A stretch of 64,000 nt of DNA from Gordonia hankookensis (lineage in GTDB: Bacteria > Actinomycetota > Actinomycetes > Mycobacteriales > Mycobacteriaceae), in contig NZ_JACWMS010000001.1 of NCBI RefSeq assembly GCF_014673215.1, forward strand, positions 1,178,001 to 1,242,000, in the 5' to 3' direction. Shown here piece by piece: positions 34,191 to 43,198 of this stretch. Under the pieces are notes generated by a model. The model saw nothing but the letters and a program-made list of their open reading frames with translations, had not been told where the DNA came from and searched no databases. Position 1 is the stretch's first letter. Each line of letters begins with the position of its first letter. The translations under genes and the position numbers were made by a program.

Positions 34191-35159
34191 ATGGACGTCG
34201 ATCATCCGACAGAAGACCAGCAGCCCTTCGACACCTCCGCGTGGGCGCCCATCCGCGCCATCGGGGACTTGACCGACATCACCTACCACCGCCACACCGG
34301 CTCAGGCCGCGAGTACGGCATCGTCCGCATCGCCTTCGACCGGCCAGAGGTCCGCAACGCGTTTCGGCCACACACTGTCGACGAGTTGTACCGTGCGCTC
34401 GACCACGCTCGCCGGTCCCCCGACATCGGCACGGTGTTGCTCACCGGCAACGGTCCGAGCCCCAAGGACGGTGGCTGGGCGTTCTGCAGCGGTGGAGATC
34501 AGCGGATCCGCGGCCGCTCGGGTTACCAGTACGCCGCCACACACGATTCCGACGTGGCCGGCGCCGGCGCCGACACCGTCGACGACGCGCGCGTCAAGGC
34601 CGAAGGCGGCCGTCTCCACATCCTCGAGGTTCAGCGCCTGATCCGCACCATGCCCAAGGTCGTGATCGCGGTGGTCAACGGATGGGCCGCCGGCGGCGGT
34701 CATTCCCTGCACTCGGTGTGCGATCTGACGCTCGCCTCACGTGAGCACGCGCGGTTCAAACAGACCGACGCCGACGTCGGCTCCTTCGACGCCGGATACG
34801 GCAGCGCCTACCTCGCCAAGCAGGTCGGCCAGAAGTTCGCCCGCGAGATCTTCTTCCTCGGCGAGGCCTACGACGCGGAGACCATGTATCAGATGGGGGC
34901 AGTCAATCGCGTTGTCGCACATGCCGATCTCGAGGCGACCGCCATCGAGTGGGGCCGCAAGATCAACGGCAAGTCGCCGACGGCGCAGCGCATGCTGAAG
35001 TTCGCGTTCAACCTCACCGACGACGGCCTCATGGGGCAACAGGTCTTCGCCGGCGAGGCGACCCGACTGGCATACATGACCGACGAGGCGGTCGAGGGAC
35101 GAGACGCGTTCCTGGAGAAGCGATCTCCGGACTGGGACGCGTTTCCGTACTACTACTGA
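34191..35159 (+). CDS. menB: 1,4-Dihydroxy-2-naphthoyl-CoA synthase MenB
   Basis: 322 residues. Crotonase-fold enzyme closing the naphthoquinone ring in menaquinone synthesis. 'RPEVRNAFRPHTVDELYRAL', 'FCSGGDQRIRGRSGYQY' and the oxyanion-hole region 'VNGWAAGGGHSLHSVCDL' are MenB landmarks, as is the C-terminal 'YMTDEAVEGRDAFLEKR'. GATACT lies 8 bases before ATG 34191. Its counterpart is Rv0548c. Confidence 0.95.
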   Translation: MDVDHPTEDQQPFDTSAWAPIRAIGDLTDITYHRHTGSGREYGIVRIAFDRPEVRNAFRPHTVDELYRALDHARRSPDIGTVLLTGNGPSPKDGGWAFCSGGDQRIRGRSGYQYAATHDSDVAGAGADTVDDARVKAEGGRLHILEVQRLIRTMPKVVIAVVNGWAAGGGHSLHSVCDLTLASREHARFKQTDADVGSFDAGYGSAYLAKQVGQKFAREIFFLGEAYDAETMYQMGAVNRVVAHADLEATAIEWGRKINGKSPTAQRMLKFAFNLTDDGLMGQQVFAGEATRLAYMTDEAVEGRDAFLEKRSPDWDAFPYYY

Positions 35160-35166
35160 GCGCGAC

Positions 35167-36231
35167 CTACCCGACGATCTCCCGCAACACCCGCATGTCC
35201 TCAACACGTTCCTTGTGCGACCCGGCCGCCGGCGTCCCGAGGATGCAGCCGACCCCGGCGGTACGGAAGGCCTCGACACGTTCCGCCACCAGCGAGCGCG
35301 AACCGATCAGCGACATCGCACGCACCAGCTCGTCCGGGACGGCTGCGGCGGCTTCCTGCTTCTTGCCGTCGAGGTACAGGTCCTGGATCAGCTTTGCCTC
35401 GTCGGCGTAGCCGTAGCGGACGGCGAGCGCGTTGTAGAAGTTCTTGCCCCGAGCACCCATTCCGCCGATGTAGAGCGCGGCGTGATGGCGGACGGTCTGA
35501 AGTGCGTTCGCGACCTCTTGTTCGTCGTCGGAGATCAGGGTCGCGGCCTGCACGACGATCCGCAGCGGCGGCAGCGACGGATCGCGCTTGGCCTTGCCCG
35601 CGGCGAGCGCTTCGCCGAACGCGACGTCGACGTACTCGGGATGGAAGAGGAAAGGCTGGAACTCCTCGAACAGTTCGGCGGCGAGCTCGGTGTTCTTGGG
35701 GCCGATCGCCGCGAGCAACATCGGGATCTTGTCGCGGACAGGGTGGTTGATGATCTTCAGCGGCTTGCCCAGCCCGCTGCCGCCGTCCTCCTCGGTCAAG
35801 GGGAGGCGATAGAGCTTGCCCTGGTAATCGGTCTTCTCGCGACGCCAGATCTGGCGGCAGATCTCGGCGTGCTCACGCGCCCGGCCCAGCGGGTAGTCGT
35901 ACTTGACGCCGTGGAAGCCCTCGATGACCTGCGGGCCCGATGCGCCGATGCCCAGGATGGCGCGGCCACCGCTGATGTAGTCGAGGCCTGCCGCGGTCAT
36001 CGCCAGGTTCGACGGTGTGCGCGAGTACATCGGCAGGATCGCCGTCTGCAGTTCCATGCGCTCGGTCTTCGCGGCGATGTAACCGAGCTGGCTGACGGCA
36101 TCGAAGCTGTATGCCTCGGGGACCGCGATGCGGTCGACGCCGACCGATTCGAAGTCGGCGAGGTTGTTGATGGTCTCGCGGAAATCGCCCGCGTAGTTGA
36201 TCGGCATTCCGAGCGTCATCGCAGCAGTCAT
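35167..36231 (-). CDS. LLM-class F420-dependent oxidoreductase
   Basis: 354 residues. Luciferase-like TIM barrel ('MTLGMPINYAGDFRETINNL', 'AILGIGASGPQVIEGFHG'), of the actinobacterial F420-dependent group. Specific substrate unknown. Convergent with menB (7-base gap) and divergent from pitA. In M. tuberculosis the equivalent interval between menB and pitA holds other genes (an SDR and a glyoxalase-like protein), so this is a local replacement. Confidence 0.88.
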   Translation of the reverse strand: MTAAMTLGMPINYAGDFRETINNLADFESVGVDRIAVPEAYSFDAVSQLGYIAAKTERMELQTAILPMYSRTPSNLAMTAAGLDYISGGRAILGIGASGPQVIEGFHGVKYDYPLGRAREHAEICRQIWRREKTDYQGKLYRLPLTEEDGGSGLGKPLKIINHPVRDKIPMLLAAIGPKNTELAAELFEEFQPFLFHPEYVDVAFGEALAAGKAKRDPSLPPLRIVVQAATLISDDEQEVANALQTVRHHAALYIGGMGARGKNFYNALAVRYGYADEAKLIQDLYLDGKKQEAAAAVPDELVRAMSLIGSRSLVAERVEAFRTAGVGCILGTPAAGSHKERVEDMRVLREIVG

Positions 36232-36349
36232 GGTCGGATTCTTCCACAGCTGTCGTGCGGGTCACACAGCTGCCCGAGCGGTCGATCTGTCCCGCCGCAG
36301 GCGCGTGGGGGCAGGGAGCCCGCCCGTGCGGTGGCGGATTGGCGGCGGC

Positions 36350-36370
36350 AACATGAACAACGGATGAACA
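36350..36370 (-). promoter_or_regulatory. Candidate pho box upstream of pitA
   Basis: On the minus strand, GTTCAT and GTTCAT recur with an 11-base period (TGAAC at 36354-36358 and 36365-36369 on the plus strand). This is the spacing of PhoP/RegX3 direct-repeat sites. It lies about 90 bases upstream of the pitA start and could also serve the divergent LLM gene. Confidence 0.4.
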
Positions 36371-36457
36371 TATCGAGATTCTTGGCAAACTCCCAGGTCA
36401 AATCGAACAATTCGGGTGTTCAAGGGTTAGGTGACCGGGCCTGCCGGACCGCATCAT

Positions 36458-37696
36458 ATGAACATGACCGGAGAGATGCTGATTCTTGTGCTGCTGGTGA
36501 TCACGGCACTTGGCTTCGACTTCACCAATGGATTCCATGACACCGGCAACGCCATGGCGACCTCGATCGCGACCGGTGCGCTCAAGCCCAAGGTCGCCGT
36601 CGGGCTCTCGGCGATCCTGAACCTGGTCGGCGCTTTCCTCTCCGTGGAGGTCGCGGCCACCATCACCAAGGAAGTGCTGAACATCCAGCAGACCTCCGGT
36701 GACGACAAGGGCGACATCGTCAGTGGACTGACGCCCACCACCGCACTGCTGATCATCTTCGCCGGCCTCATCGGCGGCATCCTCTGGAACCTCTTCACCT
36801 GGCTCTTCGGCCTGCCGTCGAGCTCGTCGCATGCACTCTTCGGCGGCCTGATCGGCTCAGGTATCGCAGCGCTCGGGATGTCCGGCATCAACTGGCACGG
36901 CGTGCTCTCGAAGATCATCGTGCCGGCGTTGCTCGCGCCCGTGATCGCCTGCCTGGTGGCCTCCTGCGGCACCTGGATGGTCTTCGCGATCACCAAGAGG
37001 ATCGCCGAGAACAAGAAGGAGGAGGGCTTCCGGTACGGCCAGATCGCCAGCGCATCACTCGTTTCCCTCGCCCACGGCACCGGCGACGCCCAGAAGACGA
37101 TGGGCGTCATCGCGATGGCCCTGATCGTGACCGGTCACCTGGATGCATCCTCGGTCAGTCACGGACTGCCGTTCTGGATCGTGTTCAGCTGCGCAGGCAT
37201 GATCGCCCTCGGCACCTACCTGGGCGGCTGGCGCATCATCCGGACCCTGGGCAAGGGCCTGGTCGAGATCAGCTCGCCGCAGGGCATGGCGGCCGAGGCA
37301 TCGTCGGCGGCGATCATCCTCACCTCCAGTGCCGCGGGCATGGCGCTGTCCACGACGCAGGTCGCGACCGGCTCGATCCTCGGCTCGGGAGTCGGCAAGA
37401 AGGGCGCGCAGGTCCGCTGGGCTGTCGCGGGCCGCATGGCCATCGCATGGGTGACCACCCTGCCGGCCGCAGGCCTGGTCGGCGCGCTCTGCTTCGGCAT
37501 CGCCCACCTGCTCGGCAACACCCTGGGTGCGGTGGTGATCTTCGGACTCCTGATCGTCGCATCGGGCTACATGTACTGGCGCGCACAGCAGAACAAGGTC
37601 GACGCCAGCAACGTCAACGCCGAATGGGACGACTCCACCAACTCGATCATCCCGGCCGAAGCGGCCATCGCCGAAGCCAAGGCCCCGGTCGCCTGA
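36458..37696 (+). CDS. pitA: Low-affinity inorganic phosphate transporter PitA
   Basis: 412 residues. PHO4-family permease with the two inverted signature repeats 'GFDFTNGFHDTGNAMATSIATG' (from about 17) and 'VSLAHGTGDAQKTMGVIAMAL' (about 200), and 10-12 membrane helices. ATG 36458 gives the usual N-terminus close to the first helix; an in-frame GTG at 36431 would add nine residues. It starts a conserved block with the two genes that follow and menE (Rv0545c-Rv0542c). Confidence 0.94.
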   Translation: MNMTGEMLILVLLVITALGFDFTNGFHDTGNAMATSIATGALKPKVAVGLSAILNLVGAFLSVEVAATITKEVLNIQQTSGDDKGDIVSGLTPTTALLIIFAGLIGGILWNLFTWLFGLPSSSSHALFGGLIGSGIAALGMSGINWHGVLSKIIVPALLAPVIACLVASCGTWMVFAITKRIAENKKEEGFRYGQIASASLVSLAHGTGDAQKTMGVIAMALIVTGHLDASSVSHGLPFWIVFSCAGMIALGTYLGGWRIIRTLGKGLVEISSPQGMAAEASSAAIILTSSAAGMALSTTQVATGSILGSGVGKKGAQVRWAVAGRMAIAWVTTLPAAGLVGALCFGIAHLLGNTLGAVVIFGLLIVASGYMYWRAQQNKVDASNVNAEWDDSTNSIIPAEAAIAEAKAPVA

Positions 37697-37750
37697 CCAC
37701 TGTCGCCTGACCGGCCTCTGACGCCGTCAGACACGAAAGGACACACCCCG

Positions 37751-38032
37751 ATGGACATCGTCGAAGCGATCGGCAAGGTTCTGATCGTCGGACTCATCTT
37801 CGGCGCCGGCCTACCCGCCCTGTTCGCGTTCGGACTCCGGTTCCACGCCGAGGGTGCATCCGAGACCAATGCCGACGGCACTGTGTCGCAGGGCAATCCG
37901 GCCTTACGAGCGCTGGGATACGTGATCTTCGGGGTGGTCGGTCTGCTGATCCTGATCGGCCTCCTGTGGATCACCCGGCAGACGATCTACTACTACACCG
38001 ACATCAAGATCTTCCCGTTCGGCTACAAGTAG
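37751..38032 (+). CDS. Small membrane protein (Rv0544c-like)
   Basis: 93 residues with two membrane helices (about 9-30 and 52-76) and an aromatic C-terminus ('TIYYYTDIKIFPFGYK'). GAAAGGA precedes ATG 37751. Matches the size and position of the conserved membrane gene between pitA and the DUF3349 gene in mycobacteria. 54 bases after pitA; likely co-transcribed. Function unknown. Confidence 0.85.
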   Translation: MDIVEAIGKVLIVGLIFGAGLPALFAFGLRFHAEGASETNADGTVSQGNPALRALGYVIFGVVGLLILIGLLWITRQTIYYYTDIKIFPFGYK

Positions 38033-38179
38033 GCGTTTCCGTCGCCACGGTTTGCTCATCGGCCAGGTTTGCCCATCGTCCAAGACTTCTGATCGTCACT
38101 GTCGGGATCTTCGCCTGACCACATACAATCGCGGCAGAAATGTCTGCGCTGCCATCGGGGGAGAAAGGGGGCCGCATCC

Positions 38180-38599
38180 GTGGATCGACCACAGTTCCTC
38201 CAGCGAATCGTCGAGTGGCTGCGCGCCGGTTACCCCGACGGAGTGCCGCAGGGTGACTACATCCCGCTCGTGGCGCTACTACGGCGCCAGCTGACCGAAG
38301 ACGAGGTCCAGGAGGTGTCCGTCGACCTCATCGCCGAGTCCCCGCCGCCCCCGGAACCCATCTCCAAGATCGATGCCGCGGTCCGGATCACCAAGGTCAC
38401 CCACGAACTCCCCCACGAGGCGGACATCGCCCGCGTCCGTTCGCACCTCGAGGCATCGGGGTGGCCATTCGACGACAGCCCCCTGACCTCGGCCACGCCC
38501 GACAATCCATCGACGGACCTCGGCGACCCGCCGACGGCAACCGATGATCCGTCGAGCGGGCGAGACGAGACCGACGAACCCGACGGTGATGAGTCCTGA
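38180..38599 (+). CDS. DUF3349 protein (Rv0543c-like)
   Basis: 139 residues. The N-terminal 95 residues are a DUF3349 helical domain ('FLQRIVEWLRAGYPDGVPQGDYIPLVALLRRQLT'); the C-terminal 45 residues are an acidic Asp/Ser/Pro tail absent from the roughly 100-residue mycobacterial homologue. GTG 38180 has AAAGGGGG upstream. The stop codon overlaps the likely region of the menE start. Confidence 0.87.
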   Translation: MDRPQFLQRIVEWLRAGYPDGVPQGDYIPLVALLRRQLTEDEVQEVSVDLIAESPPPPEPISKIDAAVRITKVTHELPHEADIARVRSHLEASGWPFDDSPLTSATPDNPSTDLGDPPTATDDPSSGRDETDEPDGDES

Positions 38600-38619
38600 A
38601 GACTCTCCACGCCCTGCAC

Positions 38620-39753
38620 TTGCCTGCCCGACCCGAGGTTCTCGACCGCCTCGGTGACCTGTCCACGATCCTCGACGGTTCCGCCGCATTCGTACCGGTA
38701 CCCGATGACCCTCGTGAAGTCGCCGTGCTCCGTGACGCACTCGGCGTCGGCGAGGTGATCGACGACGAGGTCTCGCTGGTGGTCTCGACGTCGGGGACCA
38801 CCGGGGTTCCGAAGGGCGCACAGCACAGTCCTGCCACCCTGGCCGCATCGGCCACCGCCACTGCGACTCGCCTCGGCGGCCCGGGCAACTGGCTGCTCGC
38901 ACTCACCCCGCACCACATCGCGGGAGTGCAGGTCCTGTTGCGCGCCTTGGCTTCTGGATTCACACCCGCAGTTCTCGACGTGACCGGAGGCTTCGATCCC
39001 GATGCATTCGCGGACGCCCTCGACAACCTCGATGGCCCTCGCCGCTACACATCGCTGGTGCCCACACAGCTGATCAAGGTGCTCGACTCTCCTCGCGCCA
39101 CCGCAGCGCTACGTGAGGCCGACGCACTCATGGTCGGCGGCGCGGCAACGCCGATTCCATTGCTGCGCAGAGCTGTCGACGCCGGAGTCCCGATCACCCG
39201 CACGTACGGGATGAGCGAGACCGCGGGAGGCTGCATCTACGACGGCATACCACTCGACGGGGTCACCGTGCGTATCGACGACGCAGATCCGGAAGGTGTG
39301 GGCCGGGTGATCCTCGGTGGGTCCGTCGTCGCGCACGGCTACCGCAATCGCCCCGATCATCCCGCCTTCGTCGAACCGGGCTGGTTCCGAACCGACGATC
39401 TCGGCCACCTCGACGACGCAGGTGTCCTGTCGATCGTCGGCCGCGCCGACGAGGCGATCTCCAGTGGCGCACTGACAATCGTGCCGCAAGTGGTAGAGGC
39501 AGTGATCCTCGACGACCCGGCCGTCGCCGAGTGCGCTGTCGTCGGAGTACCCGACGACCGGCTGGGCGAAAAGGTCGTCGTGTTCGTGGTCGCCTCGGGC
39601 ACAACAACTCTCGACCCCGAGCGGATTCGGGGCGCGGTTGCCGAGCGACTCGATCGTTACGCCGCGCCACGCGAGGTCATCGAACTCGCCGACCTCCCGA
39701 CGCGCGGACCGGGCAAGGTGGATCGTCGGGCGCTGCGGGAGCGGTACAGCTGA
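38620..39753 (+). CDS. menE: o-Succinylbenzoate-CoA ligase MenE
   Basis: 377 residues from TTG 38620. ANL-superfamily ligase with the P-loop 'VSTSGTTGVPKG', then 'TYGMSETAGGCIYDG', 'FRTDDLGHLD', 'GRADEAISSG' and the terminal catalytic lysine in 'RGPGKVDRRAL'. It forms OSB-CoA, the substrate for MenB. No ATG or GTG is available in frame near the N-terminus. CTG at 38596 would overlap the previous stop as CTGA, with GGTGATGAG upstream, and add eight residues matching the frame's conservation. The true start is therefore uncertain. Confidence 0.92.
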   Translation: MPARPEVLDRLGDLSTILDGSAAFVPVPDDPREVAVLRDALGVGEVIDDEVSLVVSTSGTTGVPKGAQHSPATLAASATATATRLGGPGNWLLALTPHHIAGVQVLLRALASGFTPAVLDVTGGFDPDAFADALDNLDGPRRYTSLVPTQLIKVLDSPRATAALREADALMVGGAATPIPLLRRAVDAGVPITRTYGMSETAGGCIYDGIPLDGVTVRIDDADPEGVGRVILGGSVVAHGYRNRPDHPAFVEPGWFRTDDLGHLDDAGVLSIVGRADEAISSGALTIVPQVVEAVILDDPAVAECAVVGVPDDRLGEKVVVFVVASGTTTLDPERIRGAVAERLDRYAAPREVIELADLPTRGPGKVDRRALRERYS

Positions 39754-39773
39754 TGACGTCGATGGTCCATGTG

Positions 39774-40667
39774 TCAGCTCGCGTTTGACGGCACATGGTT
39801 TCGCCACGGTCGACCCGTCTGACGATAGAGCGTCTTGTAAGCGTGTTTTGCCCGCTCGACCCCATGTAGCCGAGGGCGAAGACGATGTAGTTCGTCGGCA
39901 GTTGTCAGAGCGTCGGCGTACGACGTTGCCCTGCGCTGCAACAACGGATCATCTGTCGGAAATGCGGCGCGAACCGCAAAGTAGTGGTACACAACATCGT
40001 TCGCCGCCCGCAGTCTGGTCTTTGTCTGCATGAAATAGCTCAACGCGAATTGCTCGACGTTGTGAGAGAGCTGGTACTCCGACCATATCTGGTCGATGTA
40101 ATGAACGCTCTCGCGCAGCACATCGACATCCGATCGACTGAGACCGATGACGCCGGAATTCCACATCTGAGTCTCCGGTCCCACAGGGATCGGACGGCCG
40201 GATCGGTCCGAGAACGGACGTGACTGCAGGACGTCGAGCAGGGATTCGTTGCTGGGATTCGGGTATGCCGTCAGGCCGCCCTCGCACATGTGCATCGCCG
40301 ACCTGCCTACGCCCACTCTGTCGATGAGGTGTTGAGCCGATTTCGCGAACCAGGTATCTGTGTCCAGCATGACAACGGGGCCGTCGGAGCGCTCGAGTGC
40401 ATCGATCATGGCCATCGGCTTCCGCCGGAAGATGTACTCGTGGGACCCGCATCGACCCCACTCGGAGAATGATTCGCTGGATACGACGTCCAGCTCGACC
40501 GGTAGATCGTCATAGTTGCGTGGTTGATCGGTCATCATCGTGATCGTGATCGATGGCGAGCGGCGGCAGGCGCGGACCGCAGAGTACAGCGCAAAGCGGG
40601 CTTCTTGAACATGCCGCGGATCGGCACCCCAGGAAACGTATAGCAGCGAACCGCTCGAATCCGACAC
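39774..40667 (-). CDS. Glycosyltransferase-like protein (GT-A fold, DXD)
   Basis: 297 residues. A nucleotide-sugar transferase pattern: N-terminal strand 'LLYVSWG', then 'FALYSAVRACRR', the metal-binding motif 'MLDTDTWF' (D102-T-D104), and 'MWNSGVIGLSRSDVDVL'. It resembles GT8/GT77-type enzymes more than GT2. GTG 40667 follows TAAGCT by 6 bases. It is the left end of the polysaccharide cluster, convergent with menE (20-base gap). Confidence 0.75.
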   Translation of the reverse strand: MSDSSGSLLYVSWGADPRHVQEARFALYSAVRACRRSPSITITMMTDQPRNYDDLPVELDVVSSESFSEWGRCGSHEYIFRRKPMAMIDALERSDGPVVMLDTDTWFAKSAQHLIDRVGVGRSAMHMCEGGLTAYPNPSNESLLDVLQSRPFSDRSGRPIPVGPETQMWNSGVIGLSRSDVDVLRESVHYIDQIWSEYQLSHNVEQFALSYFMQTKTRLRAANDVVYHYFAVRAAFPTDDPLLQRRATSYADALTTADELHRLRPRLHGVERAKHAYKTLYRQTGRPWRNHVPSNAS

Positions 40668-40749
40668 AGGTACAGCTTAACTGGCTGGTCGGATATTACG
40701 TTGGCGCTCGAGCACCTTGGCTGACGCCGCCTGGCCGGCAGGTTTGCGA

Positions 40750-41940
40750 TCAGTCAGGAACTGCCACCATTGCCCGTTCGATCGATTCGGCACGTTCCTC
40801 GAGTAGATGTCGGCGGCGGGACATCGCCGCGGTGTCACCGAGATCCGCTGCCGCGAGTATCTGCCCCCATCGATACACGTGATCGTGGCGCCGAAGACAA
40901 TTCGCCACATTGGACTGTGCAATTCTCTCGAGCCGATCTGGATCGGAGGTCAATGCGTCGATCACCTCGGACACGTCCGGTGAGTCGAACGGCAGTGAGA
41001 TGACCGCATCCGGCCAGCCGAAATCGTCGTCGAAAGAAGCGTTGCGCGGCGCCTCACCGATCAGAACGGCACCACCCGCGGCACCCTCCACATACCGGTA
41101 GCCCAGTTCCTGCTGTCCGCCCGTTCGGTCTGGGTCGTCGCAACGAGCAGGATTCACCAGGAAAAAGCGCGATCGCTTGATCATCTCGGCGAAACGGTCA
41201 CGATGTTCGACGTGATCTGCGATGGGGCAATTGGGGACCGTGTCATAGAGGTAGTAGAAAGCAGGATCCTCCGCCAGTCGCATCAATGCGGCGTGCGTCT
41301 TCGGCGGTCGCCTGCCCATCGCGTAGAAGTCGATCAGCCGTTTCGGCGGATCCGGATAGGGGCAGAAGTTGAGAGTGTCCGTGGAGGGAGCAAGATAGTG
41401 GCACGGACGCCCAGTGGCCGCGGACAGTGTCTCGACAGTTCCCTGACACCCCACAAAGATCTGGTCGAAGCCCTTCAAGATCCCCAACAAGTCGCCGAGC
41501 GCAGGTACGTCGGGCGAATACAGCTCCTGGACGTGACAGATGGTCTGCGGAGCCAATGCTCGCCACATCGCCGACGAACCGATGCTGTAGAGATCATGGA
41601 CACCCTCGACACTCACGAAGACCAAGTCGTATTCCGCTGCCGCGCCGGGCGGACGCCGACGCGGCAGGACATCGGGCAACAGCACTTCGGATTTCACCTG
41701 CAGGCGACGGATCACCTTCACGGCCTCTGATTCGATGGTTCGAATGCTTGCGCCAAGCGAACTCGCCGCCCCTGCAGGGTCCACCTCCGTGGGCGCGATG
41801 ACGTCCACGGCGTCGACCGCGGCGACGAGGTCCTCGAACTCGTACCGGATGGAACGCGAGATCGTGTGGTCGATCGCCCGATACGAGACACAGAGAATCC
41901 GAGGCGACTCAGATCTTGCGCCGAAGCGATAATTTCTCAT
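40750..41940 (-). CDS. Glycosyltransferase (GT-B fold, CgeB/GT1-like)
   Basis: 396 residues. Begins after a short basic leader with 'PRILCVSYRAIDHTISRSIRYEFEDL'. The middle has 'CHVQELYSPDV' and 'APSTDTLNFCPYPDPPKRLIDFYAMGRRP'. The C-terminal donor-binding half has 'GGQQELGYRYVEGAAGGAVLIGEAP', as in CgeB-like and family-1/4 enzymes. No signal peptide. Sugar and acceptor unknown. Tandem with the neighbouring genes on the minus strand. Confidence 0.75.
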   Translation of the reverse strand: MRNYRFGARSESPRILCVSYRAIDHTISRSIRYEFEDLVAAVDAVDVIAPTEVDPAGAASSLGASIRTIESEAVKVIRRLQVKSEVLLPDVLPRRRPPGAAAEYDLVFVSVEGVHDLYSIGSSAMWRALAPQTICHVQELYSPDVPALGDLLGILKGFDQIFVGCQGTVETLSAATGRPCHYLAPSTDTLNFCPYPDPPKRLIDFYAMGRRPPKTHAALMRLAEDPAFYYLYDTVPNCPIADHVEHRDRFAEMIKRSRFFLVNPARCDDPDRTGGQQELGYRYVEGAAGGAVLIGEAPRNASFDDDFGWPDAVISLPFDSPDVSEVIDALTSDPDRLERIAQSNVANCLRRHDHVYRWGQILAAADLGDTAAMSRRRHLLEERAESIERAMVAVPD

Positions 41941-41982
41941 CAGTGCACACCCCAGTCACTCACATGGTTCTGACGTTCTCGC

Positions 41983-42951
41983 CTATGCCTCACTGACCCT
42001 CTTGAGCCAGATCTCACGCCACATCGGATAAGCACCTCGCGGACAGAACATATAACCGGGGTTATAGCAGCCCATGCACACCGCATCTTCGAGGATTATG
42101 GCAGGAGTCTTCATCGTGATCATTTCGCCGCTGCCCTCGTCGAGTAATCTGTCCACGCGCTTCTTCACGCGATAACGCTTGCCGCAGAACGGAATCATCT
42201 CGGTGGTGAAAAGCATGCCACGATTGCTGCCCTCGACATTCAATGTCCGCATGATTTCCTGATTGGACTTCACCTCGACGATTTCCCCGGGTTGCAGGTC
42301 AAGTGACTCGGTCGGGGTCTTCTTTCCTTTGATCAGGCCGTTGACCATCGGATACTTCCGTCCATGCCCGGACCTGCCGACGATTGTGTTGTAAACGGCG
42401 AGCGGCATGAACCGCATCATCGTCCACAGGGTCACGTTCCTGGAGGTCAGGTCCCGCCAATATTGCCGAACGTCTGTCTTGCCCAGCGGCGAACTGGCAT
42501 CGAAGAGCTTCGTGGCCTGACACGAATACCTGACCGAAGACTCGTCAGGACCTGTTTCGGCGGACCTGGACCCCTGGTCGATCACGGCCCGCTCAGCAGG
42601 GTCCAACTCGACATCGGCGGAGTGTTCGTCCGCACCCCCGGGACCGTCCACCGGTTTGATCCACGACGTCTTCCAATACAGCAGACAGCCGGCGTCGCAT
42701 CCCCCATGACTACTGCCGTCACACCGGACACCGAGATGTACGGCGTCATCGACCTTACGATTCTGAAAGGTGTTGACGATGTCGCAGGCCTTGTGGGCAG
42801 AGGCGGACACCTGCAGGCGTGTGCCCGCGAATTTGAGCATCTCGGGCATGAATGGCATGTTTTCCAGCGCGCTCTTGTCATCCAAGGTCTGGAAGATCTC
42901 TTCCGGGCTGAGTACCTCCACCCAGTCGCCTCGACGATACGTCTCGCTCAT
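41983..42951 (-). CDS. Uncharacterised two-repeat Cys-motif protein in polysaccharide cluster
   Basis: 322 residues with an internal duplication. Repeat 1 (about 8-105) has 'GDWVEVLSPEEIFQTLD', 'MPEMLKFAGTRLQVSA' and 'RCDGSSHGGCDAGCLLYWKTSWI'. Repeat 2 (about 215-318) has 'GEIVEVKSNQEIMRTLN', 'TTEMIPFCGKRYRVKK' and 'VCMGCYNPGYMFCPRGAYPMWREIWL'. Each repeat ends in a Cys cluster followed by Trp-rich sequence, suggesting metal or Fe-S binding. No membrane helices. ATG 42951 has GGAAGG upstream. I know this protein type only as a companion of polysaccharide genes and can name no function. The 247 bases upstream (42952-43198) hold no gene. Confidence 0.75.
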   Translation of the reverse strand: MSETYRRGDWVEVLSPEEIFQTLDDKSALENMPFMPEMLKFAGTRLQVSASAHKACDIVNTFQNRKVDDAVHLGVRCDGSSHGGCDAGCLLYWKTSWIKPVDGPGGADEHSADVELDPAERAVIDQGSRSAETGPDESSVRYSCQATKLFDASSPLGKTDVRQYWRDLTSRNVTLWTMMRFMPLAVYNTIVGRSGHGRKYPMVNGLIKGKKTPTESLDLQPGEIVEVKSNQEIMRTLNVEGSNRGMLFTTEMIPFCGKRYRVKKRVDRLLDEGSGEMITMKTPAIILEDAVCMGCYNPGYMFCPRGAYPMWREIWLKRVSEA

Positions 42952-43198
42952 GCGCACCTTCCACGTTGAAATTTGCCACCGGGCAGAGGTGACGCCCAAA
43001 CACGCTTTTCACCCTGCATTTTAGCGGGATATCGACGCGATGCGCACCGTGAGACGAGCTCACGAGACGTACCATCGACCGATTTATCGCACGCCCGATT
43101 CCGGGCTCACACCAAGCGTTTCGTCAAAACCCTCGGTCGCGTTACGTGCCGGATCGAGTCCATTTCCCGACACTGTTTGACGCACAGCCAGGACACAG

